Shown: positions 43,745 through 53,944, counted from the first letter of the stretch. The stretch is 64,000 nucleotides of DNA from Mageeibacillus sp. UBA6980 (GCA_002450095.1 DJYK01000034.1:1-64000); one strand, 5' to 3'. A program made the numbers and translations. The notes: generated by a model not told the origin, from the sequence alone.

Positions 43745-46225
43745 TTACTTAACTACGATGTTCGCGATCCTGCCCTTGACGTAGATGAACTTAACGATCG
43801 ATCTTCCAGCGAGTGCACTTATAAATCTCTCGTCATTTCTGATGAGCTCTTCAACAGAAGCCTGATCTGCTTCGGAAGGTACATTCTCTCTGAAGATGAT
43901 CTTACCGTTAAGCTGTACTGCGATCTCGACGGAATCCTTAACAAGTGCGGATTCATCGTAGGAAGGCCACTCCTGATCGAAGATCGAGTATTCGTTGCCG
44001 AAGGTCTCGCACCATGTCTCTTCACAGAAGTGAGGTGCGAAGGGTGAGAGGATCAGGATCAGTTTCTCTACTGCATAGCGATAGAATTCGGGGATCTTGT
44101 TCGGGTTCTGGCTGTACTTCGAGACAGCGTTCAGAAGTTCCATCATACGTGCAATGGAAGTGTTGAACTGGAATCTGTCGATGTCGGCAGTAGCGCTCTT
44201 GATCGTGTAGTTCAAAGCATAGTTCAATTCCTTCTCGGCGTCTCCCATATTTATGCCTGAGATGTCGGAAGAAGAAACTGATGAAGCGTCGGAAGCGAGG
44301 TTCTCGATACGGCGTATAAACTTGACTATAGCCTGCAGACCGGCATCGCTCCAGGGTCCGCCTTCGACATATGCGAAGCCGAATCCAAGATATGTTCTGA
44401 ATACATCGGAACCGTACTTCTCGATATAATCATCAGGGGCAACGGTATTGCCTCTGGATTTACTCATCTTCTGACCGTCAGTTCCGAGGATCGTTCCCTG
44501 ATGTACGAGGCTTGTGAAAGGCTCGTCAAAGTCAAGAAGTCCCATGTCACGCATTGCCTTCGTGAAGAATCTTGCATAAAGAAGATGCATGCATGCGTGC
44601 TCGGCACCGCCGACATATTTGTCGACCGGACACATCTTGTTGATGAGATCTCTGCTGAACATCTCATCGCCGTTCTTATTATCAGGATATCTGAACTGAT
44701 ACCATGAAGAGTCTACGAAAGTATCCATCGTATCGGGATCTCTTCTCGCATCGCCTCCGCACTTCGGGCACTTGCAGTTCATGAAAGCGTCGCACTTGGC
44801 AAGAGGGGACTCTCCGTCGGGCGTGAACTCGACCTCGTAAGGGAGAAGGACAGGAAGCTCCTTCTCGGGAACGGGTACTACGCCGCATGAAGGGCAGTGG
44901 ATCATAGGGATGGGAGTACCCCAGTAGCGCTGTCTCGAGATGAGCCAGTCACGAAGTCTGTAGTTGACCTTCCATTCGCCCATGCCGATCTTAGAAAGTT
45001 CTTCCACGATAGCCTTCTGGGCCTCGTGCATTTCCATACCGTCAAACTTATCGGAATTAACGAGGTAACCCTTCTTCTCGCAGTAGGGAAGTTCGTCGTC
45101 AACGCCCTTCTCGGACTGAACTACTCTTATGATATCGAGACCGTACTTGTGTGCGAAGTCGAAGTCCCTGTCATCGTGTGAAGGAACGGCCATAACTACA
45201 CCCGTACCGTAACCTGCAACGACATAATCGGCTGCCCAGATCGGAACCTTTCTGCCGTTTAGGGGGTGGATGGCATATGAACCTGTGAAGACACCGGTCT
45301 TCTCACGTGTCGTGGACATACGGTCGATCTCTGTTACCTTGGAAGTTGCCTTCTTGTATTCTTCGATGGCATCGCGGCACTCGTCTGTCGTGAGCTTATC
45401 GCAAAGCTCGGACTCCGGTGCGATAACTACATATGTGACACCCATGAACGTATCTACTCTCGTTGTAAATACTTCAAGCTTCATGTCTGTTCCGTCTTCG
45501 TTCTTAAGGCGCTTGCCGTCCTTCTCGACCCAGAGGGCAACCTGTGCACCCTGTGATCTTCCGATCCAGTTTGTCTGAAGTTTCTTGGTCTTCTCGGGCC
45601 AGTCGAGCTTCGGCAGATCGTCGAGAAGTTCCTGTGCATAGTCGGTGATCTTGAAGAACCACTGCGTCATGTTCTTGTGCTCGACCTCGGAGTGGCAGCG
45701 CTCGCACTCGCCGTCGATAACCTGCTCGTTCGCAAGAACAGTCTTACAGGAAGGACACCAGTTTACGGGTGCGTTCTTTCTGTATGCGAGTCCTCTCTCG
45801 TAGAGTTTTAAGAAGAACCACTGGTTCCATTTATAGTAATCAGGTTCGCATGTCTTGACTTCATAAGACCAGTCGACCGTGGTGCCCATGGCTTTAAGCT
45901 GCTTCTCCATCGTGTCGATATTCTTCAATGTAGAGTCCTGAGGATGGATACCCGTCTTGATCGCATAGTTCTCGGCGGGAAGACCAAAGGAGTCGAATCC
46001 CATCGGATGGAAAACGTTGTATCCCTGCATGCGCTTGAATCTTGACCAGGAGTCTGTAAGAGAATAGTTATACCAGTGCCCGAGGTGAAGGTTGGCTCCG
46101 GAAGGGTAGGAAAACATCTCAAGGCAGTAAAGCTTCTCGCCCTTCTTGTTCGGATCGAACTTATAAAGTCCGGTTTCTTCCCATTTCTTCTGCCACTTGC
46201 GGTCGGTCTCAACTGAATAGGACAT
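43745..46225 (-). CDS. leuS: Leucyl-tRNA synthetase
   Basis: 826 aa from ATG 46225 (AGAGGGTG ribosome site; an upstream GTG at 46264 is unlikely). Class I motifs: YPSGANLHLGHW (HIGH equivalent, about residue 40) and KMSKSRGN (about 570). The connective editing domain is present, with VFTTRVDTFMGVTYV and DDRDFDFA. It charges tRNA-Leu. The 49-bp upstream gap to the divergent lipoprotein is too short for a T-box. Confidence 0.97.
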   Translation of the reverse strand: MSYSVETDRKWQKKWEETGLYKFDPNKKGEKLYCLEMFSYPSGANLHLGHWYNYSLTDSWSRFKRMQGYNVFHPMGFDSFGLPAENYAIKTGIHPQDSTLKNIDTMEKQLKAMGTTVDWSYEVKTCEPDYYKWNQWFFLKLYERGLAYRKNAPVNWCPSCKTVLANEQVIDGECERCHSEVEHKNMTQWFFKITDYAQELLDDLPKLDWPEKTKKLQTNWIGRSQGAQVALWVEKDGKRLKNEDGTDMKLEVFTTRVDTFMGVTYVVIAPESELCDKLTTDECRDAIEEYKKATSKVTEIDRMSTTREKTGVFTGSYAIHPLNGRKVPIWAADYVVAGYGTGVVMAVPSHDDRDFDFAHKYGLDIIRVVQSEKGVDDELPYCEKKGYLVNSDKFDGMEMHEAQKAIVEELSKIGMGEWKVNYRLRDWLISRQRYWGTPIPMIHCPSCGVVPVPEKELPVLLPYEVEFTPDGESPLAKCDAFMNCKCPKCGGDARRDPDTMDTFVDSSWYQFRYPDNKNGDEMFSRDLINKMCPVDKYVGGAEHACMHLLYARFFTKAMRDMGLLDFDEPFTSLVHQGTILGTDGQKMSKSRGNTVAPDDYIEKYGSDVFRTYLGFGFAYVEGGPWSDAGLQAIVKFIRRIENLASDASSVSSSDISGINMGDAEKELNYALNYTIKSATADIDRFQFNTSIARMMELLNAVSKYSQNPNKIPEFYRYAVEKLILILSPFAPHFCEETWCETFGNEYSIFDQEWPSYDESALVKDSVEIAVQLNGKIIFRENVPSEADQASVEELIRNDERFISALAGRSIVKFIYVKGRIANIVVK

Positions 46226-46288
46226 AATTAGCACCCTCTTATTATTAATAAAATTAAACTCCACAATTTTACCATGCTTTATTTTACT

Positions 46289-46307
46289 GTCAAAGTGTTG
46301 TTATAAT
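46289..46307 (+). promoter_or_regulatory. -10 box directly before a start codon, with GTCAAAGT half-site
   Basis: TATAAT (46302-46307) ends 6 nt before ATG 46314, so the start codon would be at or next to +1. GTCAAAGT (46289-46296) is half of the palindrome at 40542-40560. The -35 is weak. Confidence 0.5.
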
Positions 46308-46313
46308 AGCGGC

Positions 46314-48407
46314 ATGGATAAATGGAAAAGATTTTTGAGTATTATGATTGCCGCGACTCTTATGATATCAGCGGTAGCCTGTGACAGAGGCGGAAGATCC
46401 CGAGAAGATGAGGAAGATCCGGAGGAGACAGAAGTCCTCGAGACTGCTTCTGAGCGTGATGCGCTTCCTTTGACGGCGGACGGCCTTGACGGTGTGTGGC
46501 TTACAGAAGAAGGATACTTCTGCGAGTTTAATATGGATGAGATGTTTTTCCGCGATCTGTGGGGACTTAAGTACGACATAATCTCCCTCGGAGAAGATCA
46601 CCTGATGATAGAGATTCGACCTGTGGATTATACTTATTTCTCGCCTGCAACCGCACTTCCCGTTAACGATGTCATTGAGCTTGACATCGACTGTTACGAA
46701 GATTCCATAGACCTTCTCGGGAGGACCTGCTACAGAAGTGATTCAGATACGGGATCGGGCTATGACGAGAGCGTAAGATCGGGTATTGCGGGACAGACGT
46801 TTACGATCGGAACATATTTGGGAGATGTTGAATGGACCTTTGATGAGGACTTGACCGGGATAACCATATCAGGTCTCGGAACAGAGACTTCCATCGAGAT
46901 TACGGATTTTGACGGCGGAATATTTACTTATGAGGATGAGACCGGAACTTCAGGTGAGATTGTCGCAAGATATATTAACGGCGAGCTTGTCTGGTGCGCG
47001 GACGGCGACGTGCTTCAGCTTGCGAGTTATCGAATAGCGGATCCGTCGGACTGGGTCCTTTATGACAGTGACACGGGCGAAGTAACAGTTCTAAAGTTCA
47101 ATCCCAAGGTCGCTTCTGATGATGACAGCGTGCCGGTTATGCTGGGACTTTACGGTTCGCAGGATCTGTCTTACATGGGGCAGTCATATTCTGCGATAAG
47201 CCTCTGCGATGGTCTGTATAGACTTAATGCAGGAAACGAGTACATGATAAACGCGGCGAATCCGTATGCTTATGAGCTTATAAGACGTGCGGAATACATC
47301 GAGCAGCCGGAGGGAAGCCTGAACTTATATGAGTACGATTTTGACCAGGGCAGTCTCACTTTCGAGAAGTACGATAACGAGTGGCCTTCTGATGTGATCC
47401 ATTTCTACAGGATCGCCGATTACAACTGGCATTCTGCTTTCCCCGATTATGATACGACGATGGTGATTTCTGACGGGTACTGCGCAGAGTTCAATGAAGA
47501 CAGGGAGGCGGAGTTAAGCTTCACGTTTGACAGCCCGTCTTCCGATGATGTCTGCATCTACCGCATAAACGATAATGACGAGCTGATCCCGGTGGATACG
47601 GTTATTTCCGGGGGCACTGCGACAGCTTCGATAAGCGAAAGCGGAGTGTATATTCTGTCGTACAATATCGACAATTACGGCGATATCTCCGAAGAGAATT
47701 ATTTTGCTATGGATCCTCATGATTCGGCATGGGCAAGAAGCGGTGAGGCAGGGGATATACCGGATCTCGTCGATATGGAATATATCGAGCAAAGCTATAA
47801 CTCCGTGTTTGTAATCGACAGCGCGGAAGATCTTGCTTCCCTGACGTATTTTATAAACACATATCCGCGTGATTATTCAGACGGATTCCTCGTCTGGGTC
47901 GATCTTGTTGAAGATATTGATCTTAGTGGCTACGAGTGGGCGCCAATGGGAACTACTGAGTTTCAGTTCTCCGGCCTGTTCTGCGGTAACGGTCATACGA
48001 TAAGAGGACTTACGATAAGAAACGATAGCGAGAGTAACGCATTCTTCGGCAGTATGTATGCCGGTAATATTGTCGGCTTAAACTTAGAAGAAGCCTTCAT
48101 CACCGGGCAGTCTGCTCATCTTATGTTCTCTTATTCGAGCACGACGGATTTTATCGACTGCCATGCTGAAGGTGAACTGCCTGAAAATCCGGATACCGGC
48201 ATTGATCTGTTCCCCGATTATTCGGATTACGGGAATAACGGGTATCACTATTGTTCGTACAGCATAATCAACGGCTACGGAGAATTGTTTGAGGATGAAT
48301 TCTCTTCTAACTACCCGCGCCCTAATGAAATGAATGATGTAGAGAACCATTTCGACCCCGACGGCGACGGAGTGTTCGATTATTCAGAGGACTATTACTT
48401 CGGTTAA
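46314..48407 (+). CDS. Large uncharacterised lipoprotein with a C-terminal GLUG-like repeat region
   Basis: 697 aa. Lipobox SAVAC (Cys about 23), an acidic linker, then several beta-rich domains. Residues about 530-610 (DIDLSGYEWAPMG, FSGLFCGNGHTIRGLTI, GLNLEEAFITG) have the repeat style of GLUG-type parallel beta structures found in surface proteins. The C-terminus DPDGDGVFDYSEDYYFG looks like a calcium-binding loop. Function unknown; surface adhesion or sensing is possible. No ribosome site, so probably leaderless. Confidence 0.8.
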   Translation: MDKWKRFLSIMIAATLMISAVACDRGGRSREDEEDPEETEVLETASERDALPLTADGLDGVWLTEEGYFCEFNMDEMFFRDLWGLKYDIISLGEDHLMIEIRPVDYTYFSPATALPVNDVIELDIDCYEDSIDLLGRTCYRSDSDTGSGYDESVRSGIAGQTFTIGTYLGDVEWTFDEDLTGITISGLGTETSIEITDFDGGIFTYEDETGTSGEIVARYINGELVWCADGDVLQLASYRIADPSDWVLYDSDTGEVTVLKFNPKVASDDDSVPVMLGLYGSQDLSYMGQSYSAISLCDGLYRLNAGNEYMINAANPYAYELIRRAEYIEQPEGSLNLYEYDFDQGSLTFEKYDNEWPSDVIHFYRIADYNWHSAFPDYDTTMVISDGYCAEFNEDREAELSFTFDSPSSDDVCIYRINDNDELIPVDTVISGGTATASISESGVYILSYNIDNYGDISEENYFAMDPHDSAWARSGEAGDIPDLVDMEYIEQSYNSVFVIDSAEDLASLTYFINTYPRDYSDGFLVWVDLVEDIDLSGYEWAPMGTTEFQFSGLFCGNGHTIRGLTIRNDSESNAFFGSMYAGNIVGLNLEEAFITGQSAHLMFSYSSTTDFIDCHAEGELPENPDTGIDLFPDYSDYGNNGYHYCSYSIINGYGELFEDEFSSNYPRPNEMNDVENHFDPDGDGVFDYSEDYYFG

Positions 48408-48452
48408 GAATCAAGTGTTGACCTTCCGGTAGGTGGGGTGTTACTATTCTTA

Positions 48453-48470
48453 TGAATGAATATTCGTTCA
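48453..48470. promoter_or_regulatory. TetR-type operator
   Basis: TGAATGAATATTCGTTCA is an 18-bp palindrome with one mismatch, 17 bp before the TetR gene start. The form is typical of TetR/AcrR autoregulatory sites. Confidence 0.7.
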
Positions 48471-48486
48471 GTTATAAGGAGCCCAC

Positions 48487-49065
48487 ATGCCTAAGACGGA
48501 AGAACAATGCAGGAAAATGAGAGAAGATATGCGCCGGAAGATCCTAAGAGAGTCTTCGTTGTACTTTGCCAAGAACGGCTTCGGTGATACGAAGATCGGA
48601 GATCTAGCAAAGTGTATAGGTATCGGGCAGGGAACGATATATCTGTACTTCAGATCGAAGGAAGAGCTTTTCGAGGAGATAAGAGCAGCCGCAGATAACA
48701 AAGAGGAAGTAAAGCGATTGAAGACGCTCGCGAAGCTCCCGGTTCCCGCCAAGGTTAAGATTGAGAAGTTGTCGGAACAGATGGTGAAGGAGCTTAGAAG
48801 CAATGATGAGTTTGCCGTAAAGATCACGCTTTTTACGCAGCTTATTCTCGAGAAAGAAGAGGGTCCGTATGTAAGTGAGATCTATAAGGAGCTCGCGAAG
48901 ATAATAAGGCAGGGACAAAAGGAAGGAAGTGTCGTAAGAGGCGATGCTTTATACCTTGCCGATCTTTACTGGGGACAGATATATCTTTGTGCCATAAAGA
49001 AGCTTTTCGTTAAGGATTATAAGCTTGTCACAAAGGACTCTTTGTGCAGGATCCTGGAGGTATAA
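48487..49065 (+). CDS. TetR/AcrR-family transcriptional regulator
   Basis: 192 aa. The N-terminal helix-turn-helix reads RRKILRESSLYFAKNGFGDTKIGDLAKCIGIGQGTIYLYFRSKEELF, a textbook TetR domain. The ligand-binding C-terminal part is unassigned. AGGAG is the ribosome site. It probably represses its own operon through the palindrome upstream. The next gene begins immediately after the stop codon. Confidence 0.94.
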   Translation: MPKTEEQCRKMREDMRRKILRESSLYFAKNGFGDTKIGDLAKCIGIGQGTIYLYFRSKEELFEEIRAAADNKEEVKRLKTLAKLPVPAKVKIEKLSEQMVKELRSNDEFAVKITLFTQLILEKEEGPYVSEIYKELAKIIRQGQKEGSVVRGDALYLADLYWGQIYLCAIKKLFVKDYKLVTKDSLCRILEV

Positions 49066-49824
49066 ATGGAGAGGATAGCTATAGTGACCGGAGCTTCGGG
49101 CGGTCTCGGAGAGGCCTTTGTTGACAGAATAAACGCGATGCCGAATATAGATAAGATCTGGGCTGTTGGAAGAAATCCCGACAAGCTCGAGAATTTGTGC
49201 TCAAGATTTTCTAAGGCGGTTCCACTGGTGGCTGATTTTGATTCAAACGGAGTCGATCTGATCACGGAAAAGCTTAAAAGTGAGAGCCCTGATGTAAGAC
49301 TTCTTGTAAATAACGCAGGTCTTGCATATCTTGGCAGGTTCGAGGATATGGATTGCAAGAAGGTTGCAAGTATCTGCAACGTAAACTGTACTGTTCCGTC
49401 GGTGCTGATGGCTTCTTCACTTCCGTATATGAATAAGGGTGCGCGTATTCTTAATATCTCATCTGCATCCTCTTTCCAGCCGAATCCTTTTCTTAGTATG
49501 TATTCGGCAAGCAAGGTGTATCTTAAGAACCTGTCGCGTGCATTAAATTATGAACTGAAACCGCGCGGGATAACTGTCACGGCCGTATGTCCCTACTGGG
49601 TAGATACGGGTATGCTTCCGCAAGAGAAGAACGGTAAGAGAATCAATTACGCCGGGATCACTTCTCCTGAGGTCGTAGCAGATAAAGCATTGCGGGACAG
49701 TGCTAGAGGAAAGGATATGTCTGTTCCGTCGTTTCTTGCAAAGTATTTCAGAATATATTCCAAGTACACTCCTTCATCTATCGTGATGAGGCAGTGGAGT
49801 GCGATGATAAGGAAGTATTTATGA
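49066..49824 (+). CDS. Short-chain dehydrogenase/reductase
   Basis: 252 aa. NAD(P)-binding TGASGGLG at residue 8, NNAG at about 85, and the catalytic Ser...YSASK (about 140-147). It oxidises or reduces an alcohol or ketone; substrate unknown. Operon TetR-SDR-condensation protein with overlapping or abutting ends suggests a lipid or secondary-metabolite step induced by the TetR ligand. Confidence 0.92.
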   Translation: MERIAIVTGASGGLGEAFVDRINAMPNIDKIWAVGRNPDKLENLCSRFSKAVPLVADFDSNGVDLITEKLKSESPDVRLLVNNAGLAYLGRFEDMDCKKVASICNVNCTVPSVLMASSLPYMNKGARILNISSASSFQPNPFLSMYSASKVYLKNLSRALNYELKPRGITVTAVCPYWVDTGMLPQEKNGKRINYAGITSPEVVADKALRDSARGKDMSVPSFLAKYFRIYSKYTPSSIVMRQWSAMIRKYL

Positions 49825-51008
49825 AATACCCGATTGTAACCGAGAGAGCGGATCTGTTTGATGTAAGCATCGTTATTACGATGGCAGTAGTACTTGATCC
49901 GATGCCCTCGTTAGAAGATGCAAAAGAAGCATTTTACAAAGCCTGCTCATGTCATGAGATTCTTAATTCCCGCGTCGTTATAGAGCAATCAGGCGAAGCT
50001 TTCTATGTTGATAACGATGAGCCTTCAAACAATATATCGAAGACGGATCTGACGGTTTATGAGCTTATTAATGACAACGAGAGGAAAAGATTCAGGATCT
50101 AGAATGGAGAGTTTATTAGAGCTTTTTTATCTCCTGACGGACTCGTTGTCATGATGCATCACTTAGGCGGTGACGGTAAGTCTCTTATGTACTTTATCGA
50201 GACGTTTATGAAGTGTCTTGATAAGAAGAGATGTGAGTTTGTTCCGTTTAGAAATATCACTTCGGATGACTTGCCTTCATCAGGTAAGATTCCATTCTTC
50301 TATGATCTGTTGACGGGATCGTGGAACAGGAAATGGAGGAGTGAGAAGCACGTCTTTGATTATGAGTTAATGGATAGAGCTTATGTTGATTTCTGGAAGG
50401 ATAATAAGACCAAAACCGTAATAAAGAAGTACGAAGGAAATGATCTTAAGGGACTTCTTAATTCGGCAAAGCGTGCGGGTGTATCTTTTACTTCATACTT
50501 TATAACGGACATGATCAAAGATGATCCCGATAAACTTGATATCGGACTTGCAGTTGACGGCAGGATTGACGGTAACAGGTGCATGGGAAATCAGGCCACC
50601 GGAATATCAATTAATTACAGATACGATAGTAACAGATCGATCGAGCATAACTGCCGTGCGGTTCATAAAAGAATGAGAAAGAAACTTGATGACGACAGAT
50701 ACCGTTACTTTGTCCTTGGATTTATGAGTAAGCTCGACTCAACATTAAAGGATGCATTGAACCTTGAGCATGCAGGTGTTTTTACAAGTCCGGTATCTGC
50801 TCGTGTTGCCGATATCCTCGGATACGGCGATAAAGTCAAAGATATAAGTATCACAAACCTTACAAGAGCGGACATCGGTCTTTCTTATGGCGATTACAGG
50901 ATAAGACAGATCGCATTCATTCCGCCCGTTGTGTCGTATGCCAAGAATGTATTCGGGATCGTTACGGCCGGTGATGTGATGACGTTAACTCGGCATTATT
51001 TTGAGTGA
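49821..51008 (+). pseudogene. Condensation-type acyltransferase interrupted by an in-frame TAG
   Basis: One continuous frame of 396 codons from ATG 49821 (overlapping the SDR stop as ATGA) to 51008, broken by TAG at 50100-50102 after RKRFRI. The frame resumes NGEFIRAFLSPDGLVV and reaches MMHHLGGDGKSL, the HHxxxDG active site of condensation/acetyltransferase-like enzymes. Without readthrough the first product (93 aa) lacks the active site. Both halves otherwise look undamaged, so the mutation is recent, a sequencing error, or suppressed. Confidence 0.82.
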
Positions 51009-51175
51009 ATATTATGTACAATTGTGCGTTTTGACTCTTTTTGAGCGTCAAAATGAAACATACTTGAAATCAATTACCCTAATAAAGTAATTGCTTTTAA
51101 GGTGCGTTAATGTAAAATTATTATGTTTAATATGCATAAATGCGCAATGCGCTTTCTATATAGACGAGGTATTTT

Positions 51176-52186
51176 ATGGGCTTAGGAATGGAAATCGGTA
51201 TCGATCTTGGTACCAGCAGTGTTTTGATATATGTCAGAGGTAAAGGTGTTGTCCTCAAGGAACCTTCAGTCGTAGCGGTCAATAATAAGACCGGTCGTGT
51301 TCTTGCAGTAGGTGAGAGTGCTTCACTGATGCTCGGTCGTACACCGGGTGTAGTCGAAGCCATAAGACCTCTGCGTGAAGGAGTTATTTCCGACTTCAGA
51401 GCCACAGAGGTAATGCTCAAGGCTTTTATCGGAAGAGTATGTACGGGTCTTCGTGCAACATATTTTAAGCCGACTATCGTAGTCTGCGTTCCTTCGGTCA
51501 TCACACCGGTGGAGCAGCAGGCTGTTGAGAATGCATGCCGTCACGCAGGTGCGAAGGATGTATTCCTTATTCGTGAGCCTATCGCGGCCGCGATTGGTGC
51601 AGGTATCGATATAACCAAGGCGAGCGGTTCGATGGTCGTTGATATCGGAGGCGGTACGACGGATATTTCAGTTATCTCGTTGTGCGAGCCTGTAGTAGAT
51701 GCATCCTTGAAGGTTGCAGGTGATAAGTTCGATGAAGCGATCATTAAGCACGTAAGAAGAAAGCACAATATCCTCATCGGTGAGAAGACGGCAGAGATGC
51801 TCAAGATCCAGATCGGATGCGCATACCCGAGAGACGAGGAGCTGACATTGGATGTTCGTGGACGTAACCTTATCACAGGTCTTCCTGCTGCAGTTACAGT
51901 TTCTTCCACTGAGATGCTCGAAGCGCTCGAGGAACCTGTATCATCGATCTTCGAAGCAGTGCACGTTGTACTTGAGAAGACACCTCCGGAACTTATGGCC
52001 GATATATCTCAAAGAGGTATCGTAATGACAGGCGGCGGAGCATTGCTCTATGGTCTTGATCGTATGCTTGCAACAAAGATCGGTATCGATGTATATATCG
52101 CCCAGGATCCTATCTCCTGCGTAGCCATCGGAACGGGTAAAGCACTCGATATGATGGATAAGTTCGCGGCATTGGGCGATCAGTGA
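51176..52186 (+). CDS. mreB: Rod-shape actin homolog MreB/Mbl
   Basis: 336 aa. Actin-fold motifs: GIDLGTSSVLIYVRGKG (phosphate 1), VVDIGGGTTDISVI (phosphate 2, about residue 154) and MTGGGALLYGLD (adenosine). It forms membrane filaments guiding wall synthesis. It stands apart from mreCD, which suggests an Mbl-like second copy or a dispersed organisation. GAGG is 7 nt before the ATG. Confidence 0.93.
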   Translation: MGLGMEIGIDLGTSSVLIYVRGKGVVLKEPSVVAVNNKTGRVLAVGESASLMLGRTPGVVEAIRPLREGVISDFRATEVMLKAFIGRVCTGLRATYFKPTIVVCVPSVITPVEQQAVENACRHAGAKDVFLIREPIAAAIGAGIDITKASGSMVVDIGGGTTDISVISLCEPVVDASLKVAGDKFDEAIIKHVRRKHNILIGEKTAEMLKIQIGCAYPRDEELTLDVRGRNLITGLPAAVTVSSTEMLEALEEPVSSIFEAVHVVLEKTPPELMADISQRGIVMTGGGALLYGLDRMLATKIGIDVYIAQDPISCVAIGTGKALDMMDKFAALGDQ

Positions 52187-52228
52187 TAGCATAGATATCA
52201 ATAAATATAAAGCTCAGTCAATATATCA

Positions 52229-52257
52229 GGCTCCGGGATTACCCCGGAGCCTTGTTT
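52229..52257 (+). terminator. mreB terminator
   Basis: GGCTCCGGG (52229-52237) pairs perfectly with CCCGGAGCC (52243-52251), followed by TTGTTT. Confidence 0.9.
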
Positions 52258-52274
52258 ATATAATGCAGGGTATG

Positions 52275-52302
52275 CAAAAAAGGGCTTCACAGCCCCCTTT
52301 TG
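52275..52302 (-). terminator. Terminator of the DUF4214 gene remnant
   Basis: On the minus strand GGGCT-GTGA-AGCCC is followed by six T; on the plus strand it is also followed by CCTTTTGTTT, so it may work both ways. Confidence 0.8.
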
Positions 52303-52333
52303 TTTGGGTATGTGTATATGAAAACTTTCTGAA

Positions 52334-52999
52334 TCAGAGACCTAATCTGTTGCAGTTATTCTCGAACTCAGATGAGTTAACGATCTGTGAGATGACTTCG
52401 ATCCTTGAAGCACCGTCTGAAAGTGCTTCTGTCCAGAGAGCCGCTTCGCCTGCCGAAGGCGCTCTGTTAAATGCTGCGTTGTAAAGAACTGCTACGAACT
52501 CGGAGTCTGTGAGGTTACGGGCGTTGAATTCTTCGCTGTTCATAAAACCTGTTACGACCATACCGAGGTTTCCTCCTCTGGAGAGGATTAGGTTGACCCA
52601 CATGGTCTTTCCGCCGTTGTCTGCTGTTCTGTTAAGTACATTGGAATACAGACTGTTAACGATGTTCTCAGCAAGAGCATCCTTGCCTCTTGTTGCACCG
52701 AGAACCTATGTTGCGGGTACGGGAACTTCTGAGGAGACTACTACGGGTGCCTCATTTACAGAAGATGTAACAGAGTTGATCTGTTCGATCGTAAGATTGT
52801 CGGAATCAACATAAGAGCACTCGGCGAGGTCAAGTGCGGCATCGAAGTTAATTGCTGCATCTTCCGGGATCAGATCGCCGAAGACCGTCTTGAAGTCTTC
52901 CATCTCATCGATCAGATCGTAGAGTTCGGAAACTGCAATGTTCTTTTCTTCGTTTGCGTTGTTATTAAACCTCACAAAGACAGAAGAACCAATGAGCAA
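52334..52999 (-). pseudogene. DUF4214 protein remnant with in-frame TAG and missing 5' end
   Basis: The minus-strand frame from 52999 reads an acidic domain (AVSELYDLIDEMEDFKTVFG) and then SEVPVPAT-TAG-VLGATRGKDALAENI. The TAG is at 52708-52706. It continues into two DUF4214-type units (SLYSNVLNRTADNGG...MWVNLILSRGG and VLYNAAFNRAPSAGEAALW). DUF4214 often occurs in S-layer or surface-associated enzymes. A TGA lies directly before the first codon, and there is no ribosome site or signal peptide, so the N-terminal part is lost. Confidence 0.78.
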
Positions 53000-53094
53000 T
53001 CAAATAATAAAATGTCACCTAAGCGACATATCACAAGATGATCATCCGTAAATGATCTGATGAATAAGTCTTGATTCCGAGGATGGAAAGAAGA

Positions 53095-53943
53095 TCAGGT
53101 TATATCTATTATTACGAGTTCCGGCGGATTGTAGAGGCGGGGGATCATCGTTGATTCTCTCGCGAGTCCTCTTGAGACGATCATGGTCGTCGTATCTTCG
53201 CTGTAAAGTCCGCCGGCGTACTTCGGAAACAGTCCCTGATTAGGAGCATATAGTCCGTTTAAGATACCCGGGATCCTCCATTGACCGCCATGTGCATGAC
53301 CGCATAATGCGAGGTCGTAAGCCTGAGCTTCGTAAGTGTCAAAGTATTCCGGTCTGTGCGAGAGGATTATGTTATATGAGTCTGCATCAAGAGAAAGATA
53401 ACAATCGAGGAACTGCCTCTCGAGGATAAGATCCGAGTCGACCAGGTGACTGTCGTAATCGTCTACGCCTGCAACGGTTATCGTGTTGCCGTTTATATCG
53501 ATCGTATCGATCTGTCCCTGAAGTCTTGTGATATCCAATTCATCTATGATGTCCATCTCATCACTGTACCTGTCGACGCCGCCCCAGAATTCGTGATTGC
53601 CGGTGACATAGTAGATCGGGTAACGTCCGCTGATACCGCGCAGGAATTCTTCGGTATTGTCATTGGATAACTGATCGTCGAATATGTCTCCGCCGAGCAT
53701 AACGATATCGGGGTGCTCGGCATCCAATGCCGATATGAGTTCGGATTCGTTATCGCCGTATCTGCAGGAGTGAAGATCGGTAATAAGTGCGATCCTTACA
53801 GGTGAGTCTATCTTATCCGATTCGATGCTGTAGTTTACTGTCTTAAGCTTGTTGTTAAGGCCGGGTAATATGAGTATCAACAGTACGGAAATTACTATGA
53901 TACGTCTGATTATCTGTTTGCGTGTTAACTTTAATATCTTCAT
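53095..53943 (-). CDS. Membrane-anchored metallophosphoesterase (YkuE-like)
   Basis: 282 aa from ATG 53943. A membrane helix (about residues 13-30) is followed by the phosphoesterase domain: ITDLHSCRYG, LGGDIFDDQ, VTGNHEFWGG, LSHRPE and CGHAHGGQWR, with all metal ligands present. Likely acts on the outer membrane face. No ribosome site; TATAAT at 53959-53954 (minus strand) is 10 nt before the ATG, so a leaderless message is likely. It is divergent from rho, with overlapping promoters. Confidence 0.88.
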   Translation of the reverse strand: MKILKLTRKQIIRRIIVISVLLILILPGLNNKLKTVNYSIESDKIDSPVRIALITDLHSCRYGDNESELISALDAEHPDIVMLGGDIFDDQLSNDNTEEFLRGISGRYPIYYVTGNHEFWGGVDRYSDEMDIIDELDITRLQGQIDTIDINGNTITVAGVDDYDSHLVDSDLILERQFLDCYLSLDADSYNIILSHRPEYFDTYEAQAYDLALCGHAHGGQWRIPGILNGLYAPNQGLFPKYAGGLYSEDTTTMIVSRGLARESTMIPRLYNPPELVIIDIT

Positions 53944-53944
53944 A

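Noticed and set aside
46226..46313. T-box leader for leuS
   Set aside because: Only about 88 bp separate the leuS ATG from the divergent start, too short for a T-box, and no T-box sequence is visible.
50100..52708. TAG recoding (for example pyrrolysine) across the genome
   Set aside because: TAG ends several apparently normal genes in the window (1929, 29243, 29946), and a third decayed gene carries TAA, so ordinary mutation is simpler.
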